A DNA stretch of 64,000 nt from Pseudomonadota bacterium. GTDB taxonomy: Bacteria; Desulfobacterota; Desulfovibrionia; Desulfovibrionales; Desulfovibrionaceae. Each line of letters begins with the position of its first letter. Position 1 is the stretch's first letter. Location: positions 17,449 through 81,448 of the forward strand of contig JAHIUD010000093.1 in NCBI GenBank assembly GCA_018817515.1, in the 5' to 3' direction. The position numbers and the translations under genes are program-made. The notes beneath the pieces are model-generated. The model worked only from the letters and a program-made list of their open reading frames with translations, did no database searches and was not told where the DNA came from. Below are positions 54,286-62,937 of the stretch, piece by piece.

Positions 54286-54708
54286 ATGTCCATTCTCGAC
54301 TGGAACAAATCGCTTGAAATCGGGCACACGACGATTGATGAGCAACACAAGGGGCTTGTCAAACTTCTCAATGACCTACACTCAGCGATGTCACTCGGTG
54401 TCTCCAGCGCAGATTACACACCTATCAGAATGAGGCTCTACGAGTATACGGTGTTCCACTTCTCTGAAGAAGAAGCGCTGATGGGTCGGACTGGTTATAA
54501 ATTACGTGCCGAGCATGAACGTGAACACTTCGAATTTGTAGAGAAACTGAACGAACTTGCCCAAAAAGCAAGCGCTAGAAATGAAGATATCGGGACCGAG
54601 ATATTCAACTGGCTCGCGGACTGGCTCCTAAGGCATATATCCCAGACTGACAGAAAACTGGTCGAATGCCTGAAACAGGAACGCCATGATGGTGCGACCT
54701 ATCTATAG
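54286..54708 (+). CDS. Bacteriohemerythrin (first gene of hemerythrin operon)
   Basis: Di-iron oxygen-binding protein of 140 aa. Ligands: DEQHKGLV, VFHFSEEEALM, HEREHFEFV, LLRHISQTDRKLV, all conserved. It resembles the chromosomal hemerythrin at 48481 in length and motif spacing but differs in codon use. AAGGAG lies eight bases before the ATG. It is followed 72 bases later by a second hemerythrin gene. Confidence 0.92.
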   Translation: MSILDWNKSLEIGHTTIDEQHKGLVKLLNDLHSAMSLGVSSADYTPIRMRLYEYTVFHFSEEEALMGRTGYKLRAEHEREHFEFVEKLNELAQKASARNEDIGTEIFNWLADWLLRHISQTDRKLVECLKQERHDGATYL

Positions 54709-54780
54709 TATTGTGAAGAAAGGCTTGGCAACATGGTAACAACCATGAGCAAAAGAACTTCCGAATAGAAGGAGCCCCAT

Positions 54781-55239
54781 ATGGGCGCACTTGAATGGAA
54801 TGAATCCCTAAGAATCGGGGTTGAAAGCATAGACAATGAGCACAAAAGGCTCATAAAAATAGCGAACGCCATCATTAAAATTTCTAATGATTCTGGCAGC
54901 AAAAGCCAGCTCATTCGTGCACTCTCCTATCTCAGAGAATATACCGTCGTCCATTTCCTGAATGAAGAGCATTATATGGAATCTATCCACTTCCCAAGCC
55001 TTGGGGAGCATAGGCAGGAGCATGCCAGACTAAAAAACGTTGTGAAGGATTACCAAGCAACTCTCTACCACTCTGAATCTTTGGAAGGAATTGACGTGTT
55101 AGGATTCATAAGGAGTTGGTTGTTAGAGCATGTCCTCAAAACTGACATGAAAATAAAATTGTTCGCACAAGAGTCTACGGTGCTTAACAACGATGTTGCC
55201 GAAAAACATTCTGACGTGAGTGAGAAGCAGGCGAAATAG
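54781..55239 (+). CDS. Bacteriohemerythrin (second, with C-terminal extension)
   Basis: The 152 aa keep the ligand set in DNEHKRLI, VVHFLNEEHYM, HRQEHARL and LLEHVLKTDMKI, with a Lys/Glu-rich tail of about 20 residues after the last ligand (KLFAQESTVLNNDVAEKHSDVSEKQAK in part). AAGGAG precedes the ATG. The next gene starts two bases after its stop codon, showing tight co-translation. Confidence 0.9.
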   Translation: MGALEWNESLRIGVESIDNEHKRLIKIANAIIKISNDSGSKSQLIRALSYLREYTVVHFLNEEHYMESIHFPSLGEHRQEHARLKNVVKDYQATLYHSESLEGIDVLGFIRSWLLEHVLKTDMKIKLFAQESTVLNNDVAEKHSDVSEKQAK

Positions 55240-55240
55240 T

Positions 55241-56641
55241 ATGAAAAGACGCCAGCAACTTACGCGCACAAACTTATTGAATCGTGGCAAAAAAGCTAGC
55301 ACTGTCATTCCCAATGATGCACTCTTTGCGAGCGCTTTCAACTTCGCAGCAATAGGCATGGCCCTTGTTGCACCAAGTGGTGCCTGGATTACTGTTAACA
55401 AATCTTTTTGCTTAATCGTCGGCTACACAGAAGAAGAACTGTACGGCATGACTTTTCAGGACATCACTCACCCAGAAGACTTGGACGCAGACCTAGAGCA
55501 TGTTAAACAGATGCTTGCAGGGACAATCAACACATACAAGATGGAGAAGAGATACTATCACAAAGATGGCCATGTCGTAGATGTCCTCTTAAGCGTTTCC
55601 TTGGTGCACAATTCTGATGGTACGCCAGCATTTTTCATTTCTCAGATTCAAGACATCACCAGAAGTAAGCAATTAGAAGCGGAACTTGTTCGTATTGCGA
55701 CGGAAGACACGTTAACCAAGGTTAATAATCGCCGGTATTTTTTCGAATCCGCAACCAGGGAGATAATCAGAGGCGCAAGATTCAGTGAACCTCAGGCTGT
55801 CTTCATGATTGACATCGACCATTTTAAGAACGTCAATGACCGCTACGGTCACGAGGTCGGTGATGAAGTCTTGAAGGCGATGGCCATGACGTGCCAAAGG
55901 ACGTTCCGAGAGATTGACATCTTTGGACGGTTGGGCGGCGAGGAGTTCGGAGCGTTCCTGATTAACACCGATTCCAATATGGCAGGTTTAATAGCAGAGC
56001 GTGTCAGGAAGAACGTCCAAAACTGCGTGGTGGATACCGCCAAAGGGCCAATTCGTTTTACCGTGAGCGTTGGCGTAGCAACCTTCACGGGGGGACTTCA
56101 GTCACTTGCCGTACGGCTGAAGACTGCTGACCAAGCCCTGTACAAAGCGAAAGAGTCTGGGCGTAACCGTGTTGAGGTTGTTCACGACATTGCTCCGCCC
56201 AGCGACTTAGCGCACGGACTCCAAGCAAGTTTCGCGCACTTTGCTTGGAGCCATGAGTATGAAAGCGGCAACGCAACTATCGATTCCCAACACAAAATGC
56301 TTTTCAAGCTTGGAGATAGCATGCTCTCGGCGATGATAGCCGACCAACCAAAGCAGGACATCGCGGCCATCGCAGAAGAACTTTCTACGCATGTAGTCAA
56401 CCATTTCAAAGACGAAGACGCAATATTTCGGGCTGCGGGTTATCCTCTTGCTGATGAGCACAGCAGGATTCACAACTCACTGGCTCAGGGCATGAAAGGG
56501 TTACTGGAAAAATATGAGGTCGGGACACTGTCCGTTGGGGAGCTATTTAGCTTTCTTGCTTTGGATGTTGTTTCTGGGCACTTGTTGACCGAAGACCGCA
56601 AGTTCTTTCCCTATCTCCCGAAGGGAGAAAACGCCCTCTGA
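55241..56641 (+). CDS. PAS-GGDEF-hemerythrin diguanylate cyclase
   Basis: The 466 aa combine three domains: a PAS domain (about 33-145, FASAFNFAAIGMALVAPSG), a GGDEF cyclase domain with the active motif GGEEF at residue 232 and the I-site REID five residues before it, and a C-terminal hemerythrin domain (about 325-460) with its ligands in DSQHKMLF, VNHFKDEDA, EHSRIHNSL and GHLLTEDRKF. Such a protein could make c-di-GMP in response to oxygen or redox state at the di-iron site. The ATG is two bases after the previous stop codon. Confidence 0.92.
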   Translation: MKRRQQLTRTNLLNRGKKASTVIPNDALFASAFNFAAIGMALVAPSGAWITVNKSFCLIVGYTEEELYGMTFQDITHPEDLDADLEHVKQMLAGTINTYKMEKRYYHKDGHVVDVLLSVSLVHNSDGTPAFFISQIQDITRSKQLEAELVRIATEDTLTKVNNRRYFFESATREIIRGARFSEPQAVFMIDIDHFKNVNDRYGHEVGDEVLKAMAMTCQRTFREIDIFGRLGGEEFGAFLINTDSNMAGLIAERVRKNVQNCVVDTAKGPIRFTVSVGVATFTGGLQSLAVRLKTADQALYKAKESGRNRVEVVHDIAPPSDLAHGLQASFAHFAWSHEYESGNATIDSQHKMLFKLGDSMLSAMIADQPKQDIAAIAEELSTHVVNHFKDEDAIFRAAGYPLADEHSRIHNSLAQGMKGLLEKYEVGTLSVGELFSFLALDVVSGHLLTEDRKFFPYLPKGENAL

Positions 56642-56664
56642 GCCAAAGCAGATGGGAATCGCCT

Positions 56665-58479
56665 TCACGACTGACGTCTCACTGCCCTATCCTCAGTGCT
56701 GGAAGAGACAACTCCACACAGCACTTCCCGCAAGTGCCCCACATTAATTGGCTTGCAAATGTACTCAGTCATACCCGCTTTGATAAACGTCTCACGGTCT
56801 CCGCGCATGGCATAGGCCGTCATGGCGATGATTGGAATGTTCGGGCTGAAGCCGCCCGAGGAATCCATCCGAATGAGTCTGGTCGCCTCTACGCCGTCCA
56901 TGACATCCATTTGCACATCCATCAGCACACAGTCGAAGTCATTCTCTCTTAGCGCTTCCAAGGCCTCTGCGCCGTTGTTCGCCGTATGCACTTTGTGCCC
57001 CAACTTCTCCAGCAGCAGGCGCGCACTAAGCCTACTGATTTCTTCATCCTCAACGAGAAGGATTCGTAAAGAGGCGGCTGAATCACACGGAGCCATCGCC
57101 TGATTGGCCTTTGACACCTCCAGATGATTTGGCAGTTCAAATGGGAGCATCAGATACGCCTTTGTGCCTTCCCCCTCTGTACTGTCAAACGTCAGCGTGC
57201 CCTGCATGGAGCCAACCAGATGCTTGGTGATGGACAAACCAAGCCCTGCCCCCTGGCGTATGCGCTTGTAGCTCACTTCCACCTGAATGAAGGGGTCGCA
57301 GATGGAGTCCAGCTTGTCGTCGGGCATTCCGATACCTGTGTCGCTAATGACAAAGAGCAAACGGACCCTGTTCGGTGGCAAGGGCAGCAATAGACTGACC
57401 TCCACTCGCACTTCGCCAGAGTCTGAGAACTTCATGGCATTGCCAACAAGGTTGAACAGGACCTGCCTGACACGAACTTCGTCGCCAAGTAAATTTTGTG
57501 GGACGTCAGGAGATGAGCCAACCGAAAAAGACAGGTTCTTGCTGAAGTGCACGGGAGAAAAGGTGTCCGTAAGAGCGCCCATGAGGTTGTCCAAGATGAA
57601 TGGCCGGTTGATTATGGGCATACGCCCCGCCTCAATGCGTGACAGGTCAAGAATGTCCGACAGTAAGCTTGTGAGCCTATTCCCAGCGCGGCTCGCCATC
57701 TCAGAAAACATTTCGACATCTCCAGTGACGCCACTTGTCTTGATGAGTTGGAGCATCCCGAGCACACCGTTAAGAGGCGTGCGTATCTCATGGCTCATGT
57801 TTGCAAGGAATTCTGACTTGGCCTGGCTTGCAAGTTCAGCTTTCTCCTTACTCTTCTCAAGCTGCTTCACCAACTCATCCTTCTCCGCCATTGCCCGTGA
57901 CAGAAGGATATTCCCGTAGCTGAGCTTTGCGACCATGCCCGCCAGGTGCGAGTAAAAATGCATCACAGTGTCCAAGGTTTCTCGGCTCCAACGGGGGACC
58001 CGGTCCAGGGCGGCAAGGTACTCACCTTCATCGAACCCAAAGGCCTTGGCCTGTTGGCGGAATATCTCCCTGTCAGGTTCCTCGTCCCTGAAGAGAAACT
58101 GGCCCATGAACAAGTTCCCCATGTGCTTCCCGCCAATAATTAGGGGGGTCGCAACATCCCACATGCTGTTTTTGCACCGGTAAAGCTTGAATTGCCCAGG
58201 GGCTACCCCCCTAGTGAGTTGGACGTCGCTTTCCCTGCAGCGCTTGGCAGTTTCTGGGTGGCACCGGTGAAACTTAGTGCAGATGTCCTGCCAACCTGCA
58301 GCAACAAGCACCGTCCCTTTTAGGTCAAGAATGGCGAAAACCATTCCCGTCAATTCCTGAAAATGGTCCATAAGCGACTGGAGTGCCTTGATATCAATGA
58401 TGTCATGGAGTTCAAGGTTCCCGATGTCGTTTGGGAAATCAGCGCTGGTTTCGACTTCAACTTCAGCACAGACGGGCAT
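56665..58479 (-). CDS. Hybrid histidine kinase with PocR sensor domain and receiver
   Basis: The 604 aa begin with a PocR ligand-binding domain (about 28-190: [36 protein letters not shown]) with two Cys/His-rich spots that often hold iron-sulfur or small-molecule ligands. A coiled coil leads to the kinase core with His230 ([12 protein letters not shown]), N box, and ATP motifs SDTGIGMP and GAGLGLSI. The receiver has Asp521 ([12 protein letters not shown]) and Lys in YICKPI. It is convergent with the PAS-GGDEF-hemerythrin gene, ending 24 bases from it. AAGGAG lies before the ATG at 58479; a longer frame lacks a good site. Confidence 0.9.
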   Translation of the reverse strand: MPVCAEVEVETSADFPNDIGNLELHDIIDIKALQSLMDHFQELTGMVFAILDLKGTVLVAAGWQDICTKFHRCHPETAKRCRESDVQLTRGVAPGQFKLYRCKNSMWDVATPLIIGGKHMGNLFMGQFLFRDEEPDREIFRQQAKAFGFDEGEYLAALDRVPRWSRETLDTVMHFYSHLAGMVAKLSYGNILLSRAMAEKDELVKQLEKSKEKAELASQAKSEFLANMSHEIRTPLNGVLGMLQLIKTSGVTGDVEMFSEMASRAGNRLTSLLSDILDLSRIEAGRMPIINRPFILDNLMGALTDTFSPVHFSKNLSFSVGSSPDVPQNLLGDEVRVRQVLFNLVGNAMKFSDSGEVRVEVSLLLPLPPNRVRLLFVISDTGIGMPDDKLDSICDPFIQVEVSYKRIRQGAGLGLSITKHLVGSMQGTLTFDSTEGEGTKAYLMLPFELPNHLEVSKANQAMAPCDSAASLRILLVEDEEISRLSARLLLEKLGHKVHTANNGAEALEALRENDFDCVLMDVQMDVMDGVEATRLIRMDSSGGFSPNIPIIAMTAYAMRGDRETFIKAGMTEYICKPINVGHLREVLCGVVSSSTEDRAVRRQS

Positions 58480-58723
58480 AAAGGCACTCCTTGAGAATTC
58501 AGACCTTGCAAGATACTGCCAGGCAATTATCAAGTCGTACGCGATTAAGCCATCGTACGTATGACTCGGCCTAGACGAATGGTTCATTAATTCCATAGTA
58601 CAGTTATTAGCATTGATGCAAGAGATGCCACGCCAATGTGACTTCCCCCATGGCCTCTCAAACGCGAGCAAGCCCAAAGGCATACGCCTGTACCAGAACC
58701 TGTACCTTCTGGGATTGTTCACG

Positions 58724-58816
58724 GTTACACAGATTCCCTTGCGCCCACGTGTAACAAAACCTCATATTTTAATTTATTGACATGGCTCCCCATCTTGTCT
58801 AGAGGTTTAGTTACAC
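58724..58816. repeat. GTTACAC/GTGTAAC boxes upstream of the resolvase gene
   Basis: Three heptamers: GTTACAC at 58724-58730, GTGTAAC at 58749-58755 (inverted) and GTTACAC at 58810-58816. Position just before a serine recombinase gene is where a res site would be expected. Confidence 0.5.
58777..58805 (+). promoter_or_regulatory. Sigma-70-like promoter of the resolvase gene
   Basis: TTGACA, 17-base spacer, TAGAGG (weak -10), with one GTTACAC box just downstream of the expected start of transcription. Confidence 0.45.
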
Positions 58817-58839
58817 ACTTTGTCGCCAAGGGAGGCACT

Positions 58840-59397
58840 ATGGCTAGCGTTGGGTATGTTCGGGTAAGTTCGGTTGACCAGAAGACGGATAGGCAGCTTG
58901 ACGGCCTGGTGCTCGACAAGATTTTTGAAGAGAAGGCCAGTGCCGCCGATACCAAACGGCCTCAACTCGAAGCCTGCCTTGATTACATCCGTGAAGGGGA
59001 TACCTTAAACGTCCACTCAATCGACCGCCTAGCGAGGAACCTCCAAGACCTTCTCAGGCTCATTGCGGAGATTACTGGGAAAGGTGTGTCTGTGACCTTC
59101 CATAAGGAGCACCTGACGTTCACGGGGCAATCTGACCCCTTCCAGACGCTTCAGCTTCAAATTATCGGAGCGGTGGCCGAGTTTGAGCGGGCTCTCATTA
59201 AGGAGCGTCAGAGAGAGGGCATCGCTAAGGCTAAGGAGAAGGGGAAGCACCTGGGGAGGGTTCGGAAGTTAACGAGTGAGCAAGAGGAAACATTAAGGTC
59301 GAAAGCCAGCGCTGGTGAAGAGAAGATTAAGTTGGCCCAGGAATACGGTATTAGCCGTCAGTCAGTTTACAGAATTTTGGCACGAGTAGCACCTTAA
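58840..59397 (+). CDS. Serine recombinase (resolvase/invertase family)
   Basis: Small serine recombinase of 185 aa. The catalytic-serine segment is GYVRVSSVDQ (Ser10), the arginine-rich catalytic core lies in HSIDRLARNLQDL, the E-helix contains AEFERALIKERQREGIAKAKEKGK, and the C-terminal HTH reads LAQEYGISRQSVYRIL. This is the Tn3-resolvase/Hin-like class, used for multimer resolution or DNA inversion. The ATG has GGAGG four bases upstream; an upstream start is not needed. Recurrent GTGTAAA/GTTACAC boxes flank it. Confidence 0.93.
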   Translation: MASVGYVRVSSVDQKTDRQLDGLVLDKIFEEKASAADTKRPQLEACLDYIREGDTLNVHSIDRLARNLQDLLRLIAEITGKGVSVTFHKEHLTFTGQSDPFQTLQLQIIGAVAEFERALIKERQREGIAKAKEKGKHLGRVRKLTSEQEETLRSKASAGEEKIKLAQEYGISRQSVYRILARVAP

Positions 59398-59421
59398 AAC
59401 GCCGCCTTGAAGCAGCCACCG

Positions 59422-59540
59422 CTCAACTTTACACACTCAGTTTGGTGTAAACCACTTTACACATCAATTAGCTGAAATAATTAACTTTGATATGTGTAAA
59501 CCAGTGTAAAGTTGAGATGGCTCAACTTAACACTTTACAT
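59422..59540. repeat. Cluster of TTTACAC/GTGTAAA boxes (candidate resolution or partition site)
   Basis: CTCAACTTTACAC at 59422-59434 is the exact inverse of GTGTAAAGTTGAG at 59504-59516; between them is GTGTAAA-CCAC-TTTACAC at 59445-59462, and a further imperfect inverse CTCAACTTAACAC follows at 59521. At least six boxes lie in about 120 bases right after the resolvase gene. The rest of 59541-59786 is AT-rich with no gene seen. Confidence 0.65.
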
Positions 59541-59786
59541 TAAAATTTTAAGTTAAAATTTAACCTAAAATTTCCATATTCAGGTTTAACTTAATCGAAG
59601 TAAGAACATTAATTAATTTTCAAGACATTAATTTTTAATCTGTTGCACGTTCTAGGTTAAGTTATCACAGAAAAGATTTCGCTTTCAAAAATCGCTTTGC
59701 ATGAAAATAAAATCTCACGATGCGGACATGGTCGAAGCACAACGGCTGAATACATCTTCGCTATTTCGATTCTAAGCATTTTTTGT

Positions 59787-60205
59787 TCACAAGTGCGGCA
59801 GTGTATCGGATTGACAGAGAAGTGCGCCGAGAGGGGCGTTTCTGCGAGAAGTAGAGCACTTGCCGTTGTGCTTGCGACCGCCAAACTCAGCTTCAGGCAG
59901 AAAGATGCCTCCATGCGCCTCAGAATGGCCTTCGCAATAGCCTGGGAATGCCACTTCCTGACAAGCCCTGCACGAGACTCCTTCCCTGCCAGACCTTTGG
60001 CGTGCCCCTAGAGTGCCCGCTGAAGCTAGCCCATAAGCCTGGGCGTTCCCAGCGTTGGCCTCGTTTGTTTGAAATTTTCTGGGATGCCCAGCTTCGCCCT
60101 TCGGGAATTCAAAGCCAGGTTTTAAGTTCCCCCCTAAACCCGCCGCTGTCTGCCTTTGGCTGTTATGTATTTTGTCTTTTCTTATGTCTTTTTCTTATTC
60201 TTATA
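59787..60205 (-). pseudogene. Startless open frame with CxxC-type motifs, possible gene remnant
   Basis: About 140 codons are open on the minus strand with no usable start except an internal GTG. The frame contains SCRACQEVAFPGYCEGH and GKCSTSRR and a GC content higher than the flanks. It ends at a TGA at 59787. It may be a decayed gene or a chance frame; the opposite strand is also partly open. Confidence 0.25.
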
Positions 60206-60245
60206 TTCTTCTTATATTCTTATTCTAAGAATATATAATATAAAT
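60170..60245. other. AT-rich low-complexity tract (TTCTTAT repeats)
   Basis: Runs of TTCTTAT and ATATAAT make this the most AT-rich part of the window. It would melt easily and lies about 570 bases from the iteron array, as expected for a DNA-unwinding element, but no function is shown. Confidence 0.5.
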
Positions 60246-60514
60246 ATAAAACCAAGATAATATTCATATTAAGCTTAATAGGGGAAATTTCTGACGCCGC
60301 AAACCGTTGGGAGAGTAAGGCTAACGGGCAATTTGCGCTTAGAATTTTGACGCGGCGCGGCTGGCCTTGGCAATTTATCCCGCAATTTCAGAAACTTGAA
60401 AGAAAAAACTAAATATTTGCTTAGGCGAACCCGAATTAGCCCCCCTTCGCCAGAATAACTAAGTAAGCGGCAACCCGAAAATCTGCCATTCGTGGCCCCA
60501 GTTGCCGTCGTCGG

Positions 60515-60672
60515 AACCAGCTAGCACCAGCTAAACCAGCAAGTACCAGCAAGCGCCAGAAGTACCAGCTAAACCAGACAAAAGCCTATACGAATCCACA
60601 AGCAAAACCAGCTAAAACCAGAGCACTTACGAAGCAACCAGACAATCCCAGCATCTACCGGAGCGACACCAG
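60515..60672. repeat. CCAG motifs at helical-turn spacing
   Basis: Start positions of CCAG: 60517, 60527, 60536, 60546, 60556, 60565, 60574, 60608, 60618, 60638, 60648 and 60669. Consecutive spacings are 9-10 bases, or about two turns where one is missing. The motifs face the same side of the helix. The flanking bases are mostly (A)CCAGC/A. Confidence 0.8.
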
Positions 60673-60728
60673 AGCAAAAACAGAAGAGATTATAAGAGCA
60701 ATTACGAACTAGCAATTTAGCAACGTGA

Positions 60729-60742
60729 GCCATGCGCATGGC
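60729..60742. repeat. 14-bp palindrome GCCATGCGCATGGC (left copy)
   Basis: A perfect palindrome, and a second copy of its 12-bp core lies at 61071-61082, so the pair brackets the iteron array. A further palindrome AAGAGCGCTCTT lies at 60758-60769. Confidence 0.85.
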
Positions 60743-60815
60743 AAACAAGCAATTTAAAGAGCGCTCTTAAGAATATGCCAGAACTACCAGATTAATGTAA
60801 CGCCGGTGAACAAAA

Positions 60816-61010
60816 ATTAAGCTAACTACGCGGCAAATTAAGCTCATAACAAGACAAAATCTAGCTCATTAAACGCAAAAATTAAGCTCATAACACGATA
60901 TATTAAGCTTACAATACGCAACATTAAGCTCACCACACGACAAAATTAAGCTCACCACACGACAAAATTAAGCTCACTATACGACATAATTAAGCTCACA
61001 ATACGGACTT
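60816..61010. repeat. Iteron-like array, nine units of 21-22 bp (candidate replication origin)
   Basis: ATTAAGCT (or close variants) starts at 60816, 60837, 60859, 60881, 60902, 60923, 60945, 60967 and 60989, spacings 21 or 22. The best units read ATTAAGCTCACCACACGAC plus AAA. A degenerate tenth (ATTAAGTT) is at 61032. Two-helical-turn iterons in direct orientation next to an AT-rich tract and an unknown gene resemble iteron-type plasmid origins. Confidence 0.8.
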
Positions 61011-61070
61011 AACGGCATTAACCTGAGCACAATTAAGTTAGGCTACACCTGGGATTAACTTCAAACAATG

Positions 61071-61082
61071 CCATGCGCATGG
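61071..61082. promoter_or_regulatory. Palindrome CCATGCGCATGG (right copy), possible operator
   Basis: Second copy of the 12-bp palindrome core, ending 16 bases before the ATG of the 61099 gene. In this position it overlaps the leader and could be an autoregulatory operator for the protein that also binds the left copy. Confidence 0.55.
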
Positions 61083-61098
61083 ATAAGGAACAATCAAT

Positions 61099-61728
61099 AT
61101 GAACGCACCATCAAAAAACGTACAAGAACGCCCACTGTTTGAAATGAAGTGGTACGATTACAGAGCGATTCCGCATGACATGGCAACTCTTGTGTGCATT
61201 GCTCACTTCTGTGAACACATTAAGTTATTTCACAAAACGATGCTTGGGGAAGAAGACGCAGAGCAAATTAACATTTTAAAAAGCTGTGGAAAACTAAGTG
61301 CAATTTTTGATTGGAAATGGTGGCGCTCATTCGAAGTAATTCGCCAGTATTGTGATAAGCACTGTATGCCGTACGGATTTTTCTGGGAGACGGCAATTCA
61401 GATGGCGGTTGATAAAGGCTTTCCCAGGCCAAGCATTATAACAACCTACCTTAACGTGAGCATTCAAAAAGCAGTTCTCGCTGAGTACATGCAAGACGGA
61501 GCAGACATACGCTTAATCCGCTTTTCAAAACTCGAAATATTCAAGGCAGACAATTACAGCAAGTTACGCCGACAGGACGACTATTACTGGCATATCATTA
61601 GAAGCGTCAGAGGGCTTTACTCTGGCAAGAAACGAGAAGAAGTCATCGGTCTTATTGTTAAGAGGGGGCAAATTGCAGAAGAATTCTTAAGGGCAAACAA
61701 CATCCCGTATACGTTCTCAAGGGACTAA
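61099..61728 (+). CDS. Unknown protein adjacent to iteron array (209 aa), candidate replication protein
   Basis: Not recognised. The protein is soluble, slightly basic and rich in aromatic residues: KWYDYRAIPHDMATLVCIAHFCEHIKLFHKT, FDWKWWRSFEVIRQYCDKHCMPYGFFWETAIQMAVDKG, then a C-terminal KKREEVIGLIVKRGQIAEEFLRANNIPY that could be helix-turn-helix-like. No Rep motif I can name is visible. Its position just after the iterons and the palindrome suggests a DNA-binding initiator or regulator, but this is inferred from context alone. AAGGAAC precedes the ATG. Confidence 0.7.
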   Translation: MNAPSKNVQERPLFEMKWYDYRAIPHDMATLVCIAHFCEHIKLFHKTMLGEEDAEQINILKSCGKLSAIFDWKWWRSFEVIRQYCDKHCMPYGFFWETAIQMAVDKGFPRPSIITTYLNVSIQKAVLAEYMQDGADIRLIRFSKLEIFKADNYSKLRRQDDYYWHIIRSVRGLYSGKKREEVIGLIVKRGQIAEEFLRANNIPYTFSRD

Positions 61729-61731
61729 CGT

Positions 61732-61884
61732 GTGAAACAACCACCCCAGCCGCGTGTTTCTCTGGCCCAGTTAAGCCTAACGGAGCTTGAACTTAAATAT
61801 GCTTTACAAAGTGACCAAAACTGTCAACCTGTCTTTGATGCAAGGGTCTGTTTTCATACATGCATTCAAGAAACAGTTTTGTAA
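61732..61884 (+). CDS. Very small hypothetical protein (50 aa)
   Basis: A GTG-start frame begins four bases after the previous stop codon: MKQPPQPRVSLAQLSLTELELKYALQ..., ending CIQETVL. The C-terminal half contains a Cys-rich stretch (SDQNCQPVFDARVCFHTC). No homologue is recognised, and there is no clear Shine-Dalgarno apart from coupling to the upstream gene. Confidence 0.35.
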   Translation: MKQPPQPRVSLAQLSLTELELKYALQSDQNCQPVFDARVCFHTCIQETVL

Positions 61885-62079
61885 AGTTGAAACGCTGAAG
61901 TAGGGCGTGGATTAGCCGAGAACTTCAAGAAAATTCACGCCTTATTGGACAGCCAAGAAATGATTGCGTCACTCTGCGCGGAAAGGGCTGGGCTTAATAT
62001 CCCAGACAATGCGCCAGATAGAGAGGTTGAGAACTACGCCTATGAATTACGGGTAAGAAATCTCAACGCCCTAGATTGA
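61881..62079 (+). repeat. Diverged duplicate segment A (decayed small gene)
   Basis: Shares GTAAAxTTGAAACGC, GCGTGGATTAGCCGAGAA and ATATCCCAGACAAT with segment B at 62938-63158. Translation in B's frame starts (R)AWISREL and hits a stop after CVTLRGKGWA, because of a small insertion; the shifted frame then continues LNIPDNAPDREVENYAYELRVRNLN. It appears to be a broken copy. Confidence 0.6.
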
Positions 62080-62145
62080 GCTACAGAGCCTCGTATTCAG
62101 GCGCTGGGATTTCTCACCACCACATCACGCGCTTGCCTAGAAGAA

Positions 62146-62179
62146 GGCCCCTGAACCCGTCAGAGAGGGCTCAGGGGCC
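62146..62179 (-). terminator. Terminator of the MucR-type gene
   Basis: GGCCCCTGAACCC and GGGCTCAGGGGCC pair with one mismatch; on the minus strand the stem is followed by TTCTTCT. It lies 30 bases after the gene's stop codon. Confidence 0.65.
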
Positions 62180-62208
62180 TCTCCTGAAACCAACTTCTAA
62201 GCTTCAGC

Positions 62209-62673
62209 CTAAGCCTTAGCGCTCGCCGCCTTCTTAGGCTTGGCGGGGGCAACTGCGGCCTTCTTCCCAGCGTTCTTTCCCCGGCGCTCCCAGAGCTTCA
62301 TTTCCTGCATCTTGTTCTTCCTGTCCCTGGCAAGCTTCTTGGCAGACAGGCCGGAAGTCTTCTTAATGCCGTACTTGGCCTTGTACTCTTCCTTCGTGAG
62401 TCCGTGAGAGGCAAGGTGCTTCTTGCTCAGGAGCTTAAAGACCTTGCCGCACTCACAACACGTAATGGAGTTTTCCTTGATAGACTTGGCCGGGTCACAG
62501 GCCGGGGCAGAAGCTTCAGCGCCAGCGGCAACGGCAGTGTCAATCATGCCTTCTGCCATTGCCTTCATGCCAGCGGCAAGCTCTTGGGCCATGCTCAACA
62601 TTTCAGTGACGGTCATTGGCCTTGTCGTTGCCTGAGCCTTAACAATTTCCATTGCCTCTTTTAAGTAATCCAT
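62209..62673 (-). CDS. Ros/MucR-family zinc-finger transcriptional regulator
   Basis: The 154 aa have the Ros/MucR C2H2 finger CCECGKVFKLLSKKHLASHGLTKEEYKAKYGIKKTSGLS (about residues 69-107) and a Lys/Ala-rich C-terminus. An N-terminal helical region carries METs (TVTEMLSMAQELAAGMKAM). In related elements such proteins regulate phage or plasmid genes. The start at 62673 has GGAGAG upstream; a longer frame would add about 69 unconserved residues. The inverted repeat GGTTGACA-N12-TGTCAACC at 62872-62899 lies upstream and could be its operator. Confidence 0.86.
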   Translation of the reverse strand: MDYLKEAMEIVKAQATTRPMTVTEMLSMAQELAAGMKAMAEGMIDTAVAAGAEASAPACDPAKSIKENSITCCECGKVFKLLSKKHLASHGLTKEEYKAKYGIKKTSGLSAKKLARDRKNKMQEMKLWERRGKNAGKKAAVAPAKPKKAASAKA

Positions 62674-62871
62674 TTTGTACTCTCCTGTTTGACAGTATAT
62701 TAACTCGACACTAAGAACGCACTGACTGATTTTATGGATGAATGCAACTGAAACTTTCTCCAACTTAGATATCTCAACGGTGTTTACCAAACGTTCAATC
62801 ATTGTCGCGTTATTTTGAGCCACGAGCGACAGTAGCCTTGTTTCAGTCAAAAAATGCTCGACCTTAACTTT

Positions 62872-62899
62872 GGTTGACAAAAAGCAAAAAGTGTCAACC
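62872..62899. promoter_or_regulatory. Inverted repeat GGTTGACA-N12-TGTCAACC
   Basis: Eight-base perfect arms 12 bases apart, about 200 bases upstream of the MucR-type start codon. TGTCAACC also occurs alone at 61822-61829, and a related palindrome at 51975. Confidence 0.5.
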
Positions 62900-62937
62900 T
62901 AGATTGCTTTAACATACGGTTTTTAAACATAATTATT

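Noticed and set aside
59948..60238. Plus-strand frame of 96 codons
   Set aside because: Ends in low-complexity TTCTTAT-derived sequence (LFLILIFFLYSYSKNI) and opposes an equally open minus-strand frame; no ribosome site.
60816..61010. CRISPR array
   Set aside because: Repeats are 21-22 bp in direct tandem with almost no unique spacer between units; there are no cas genes, so iterons are a better explanation.
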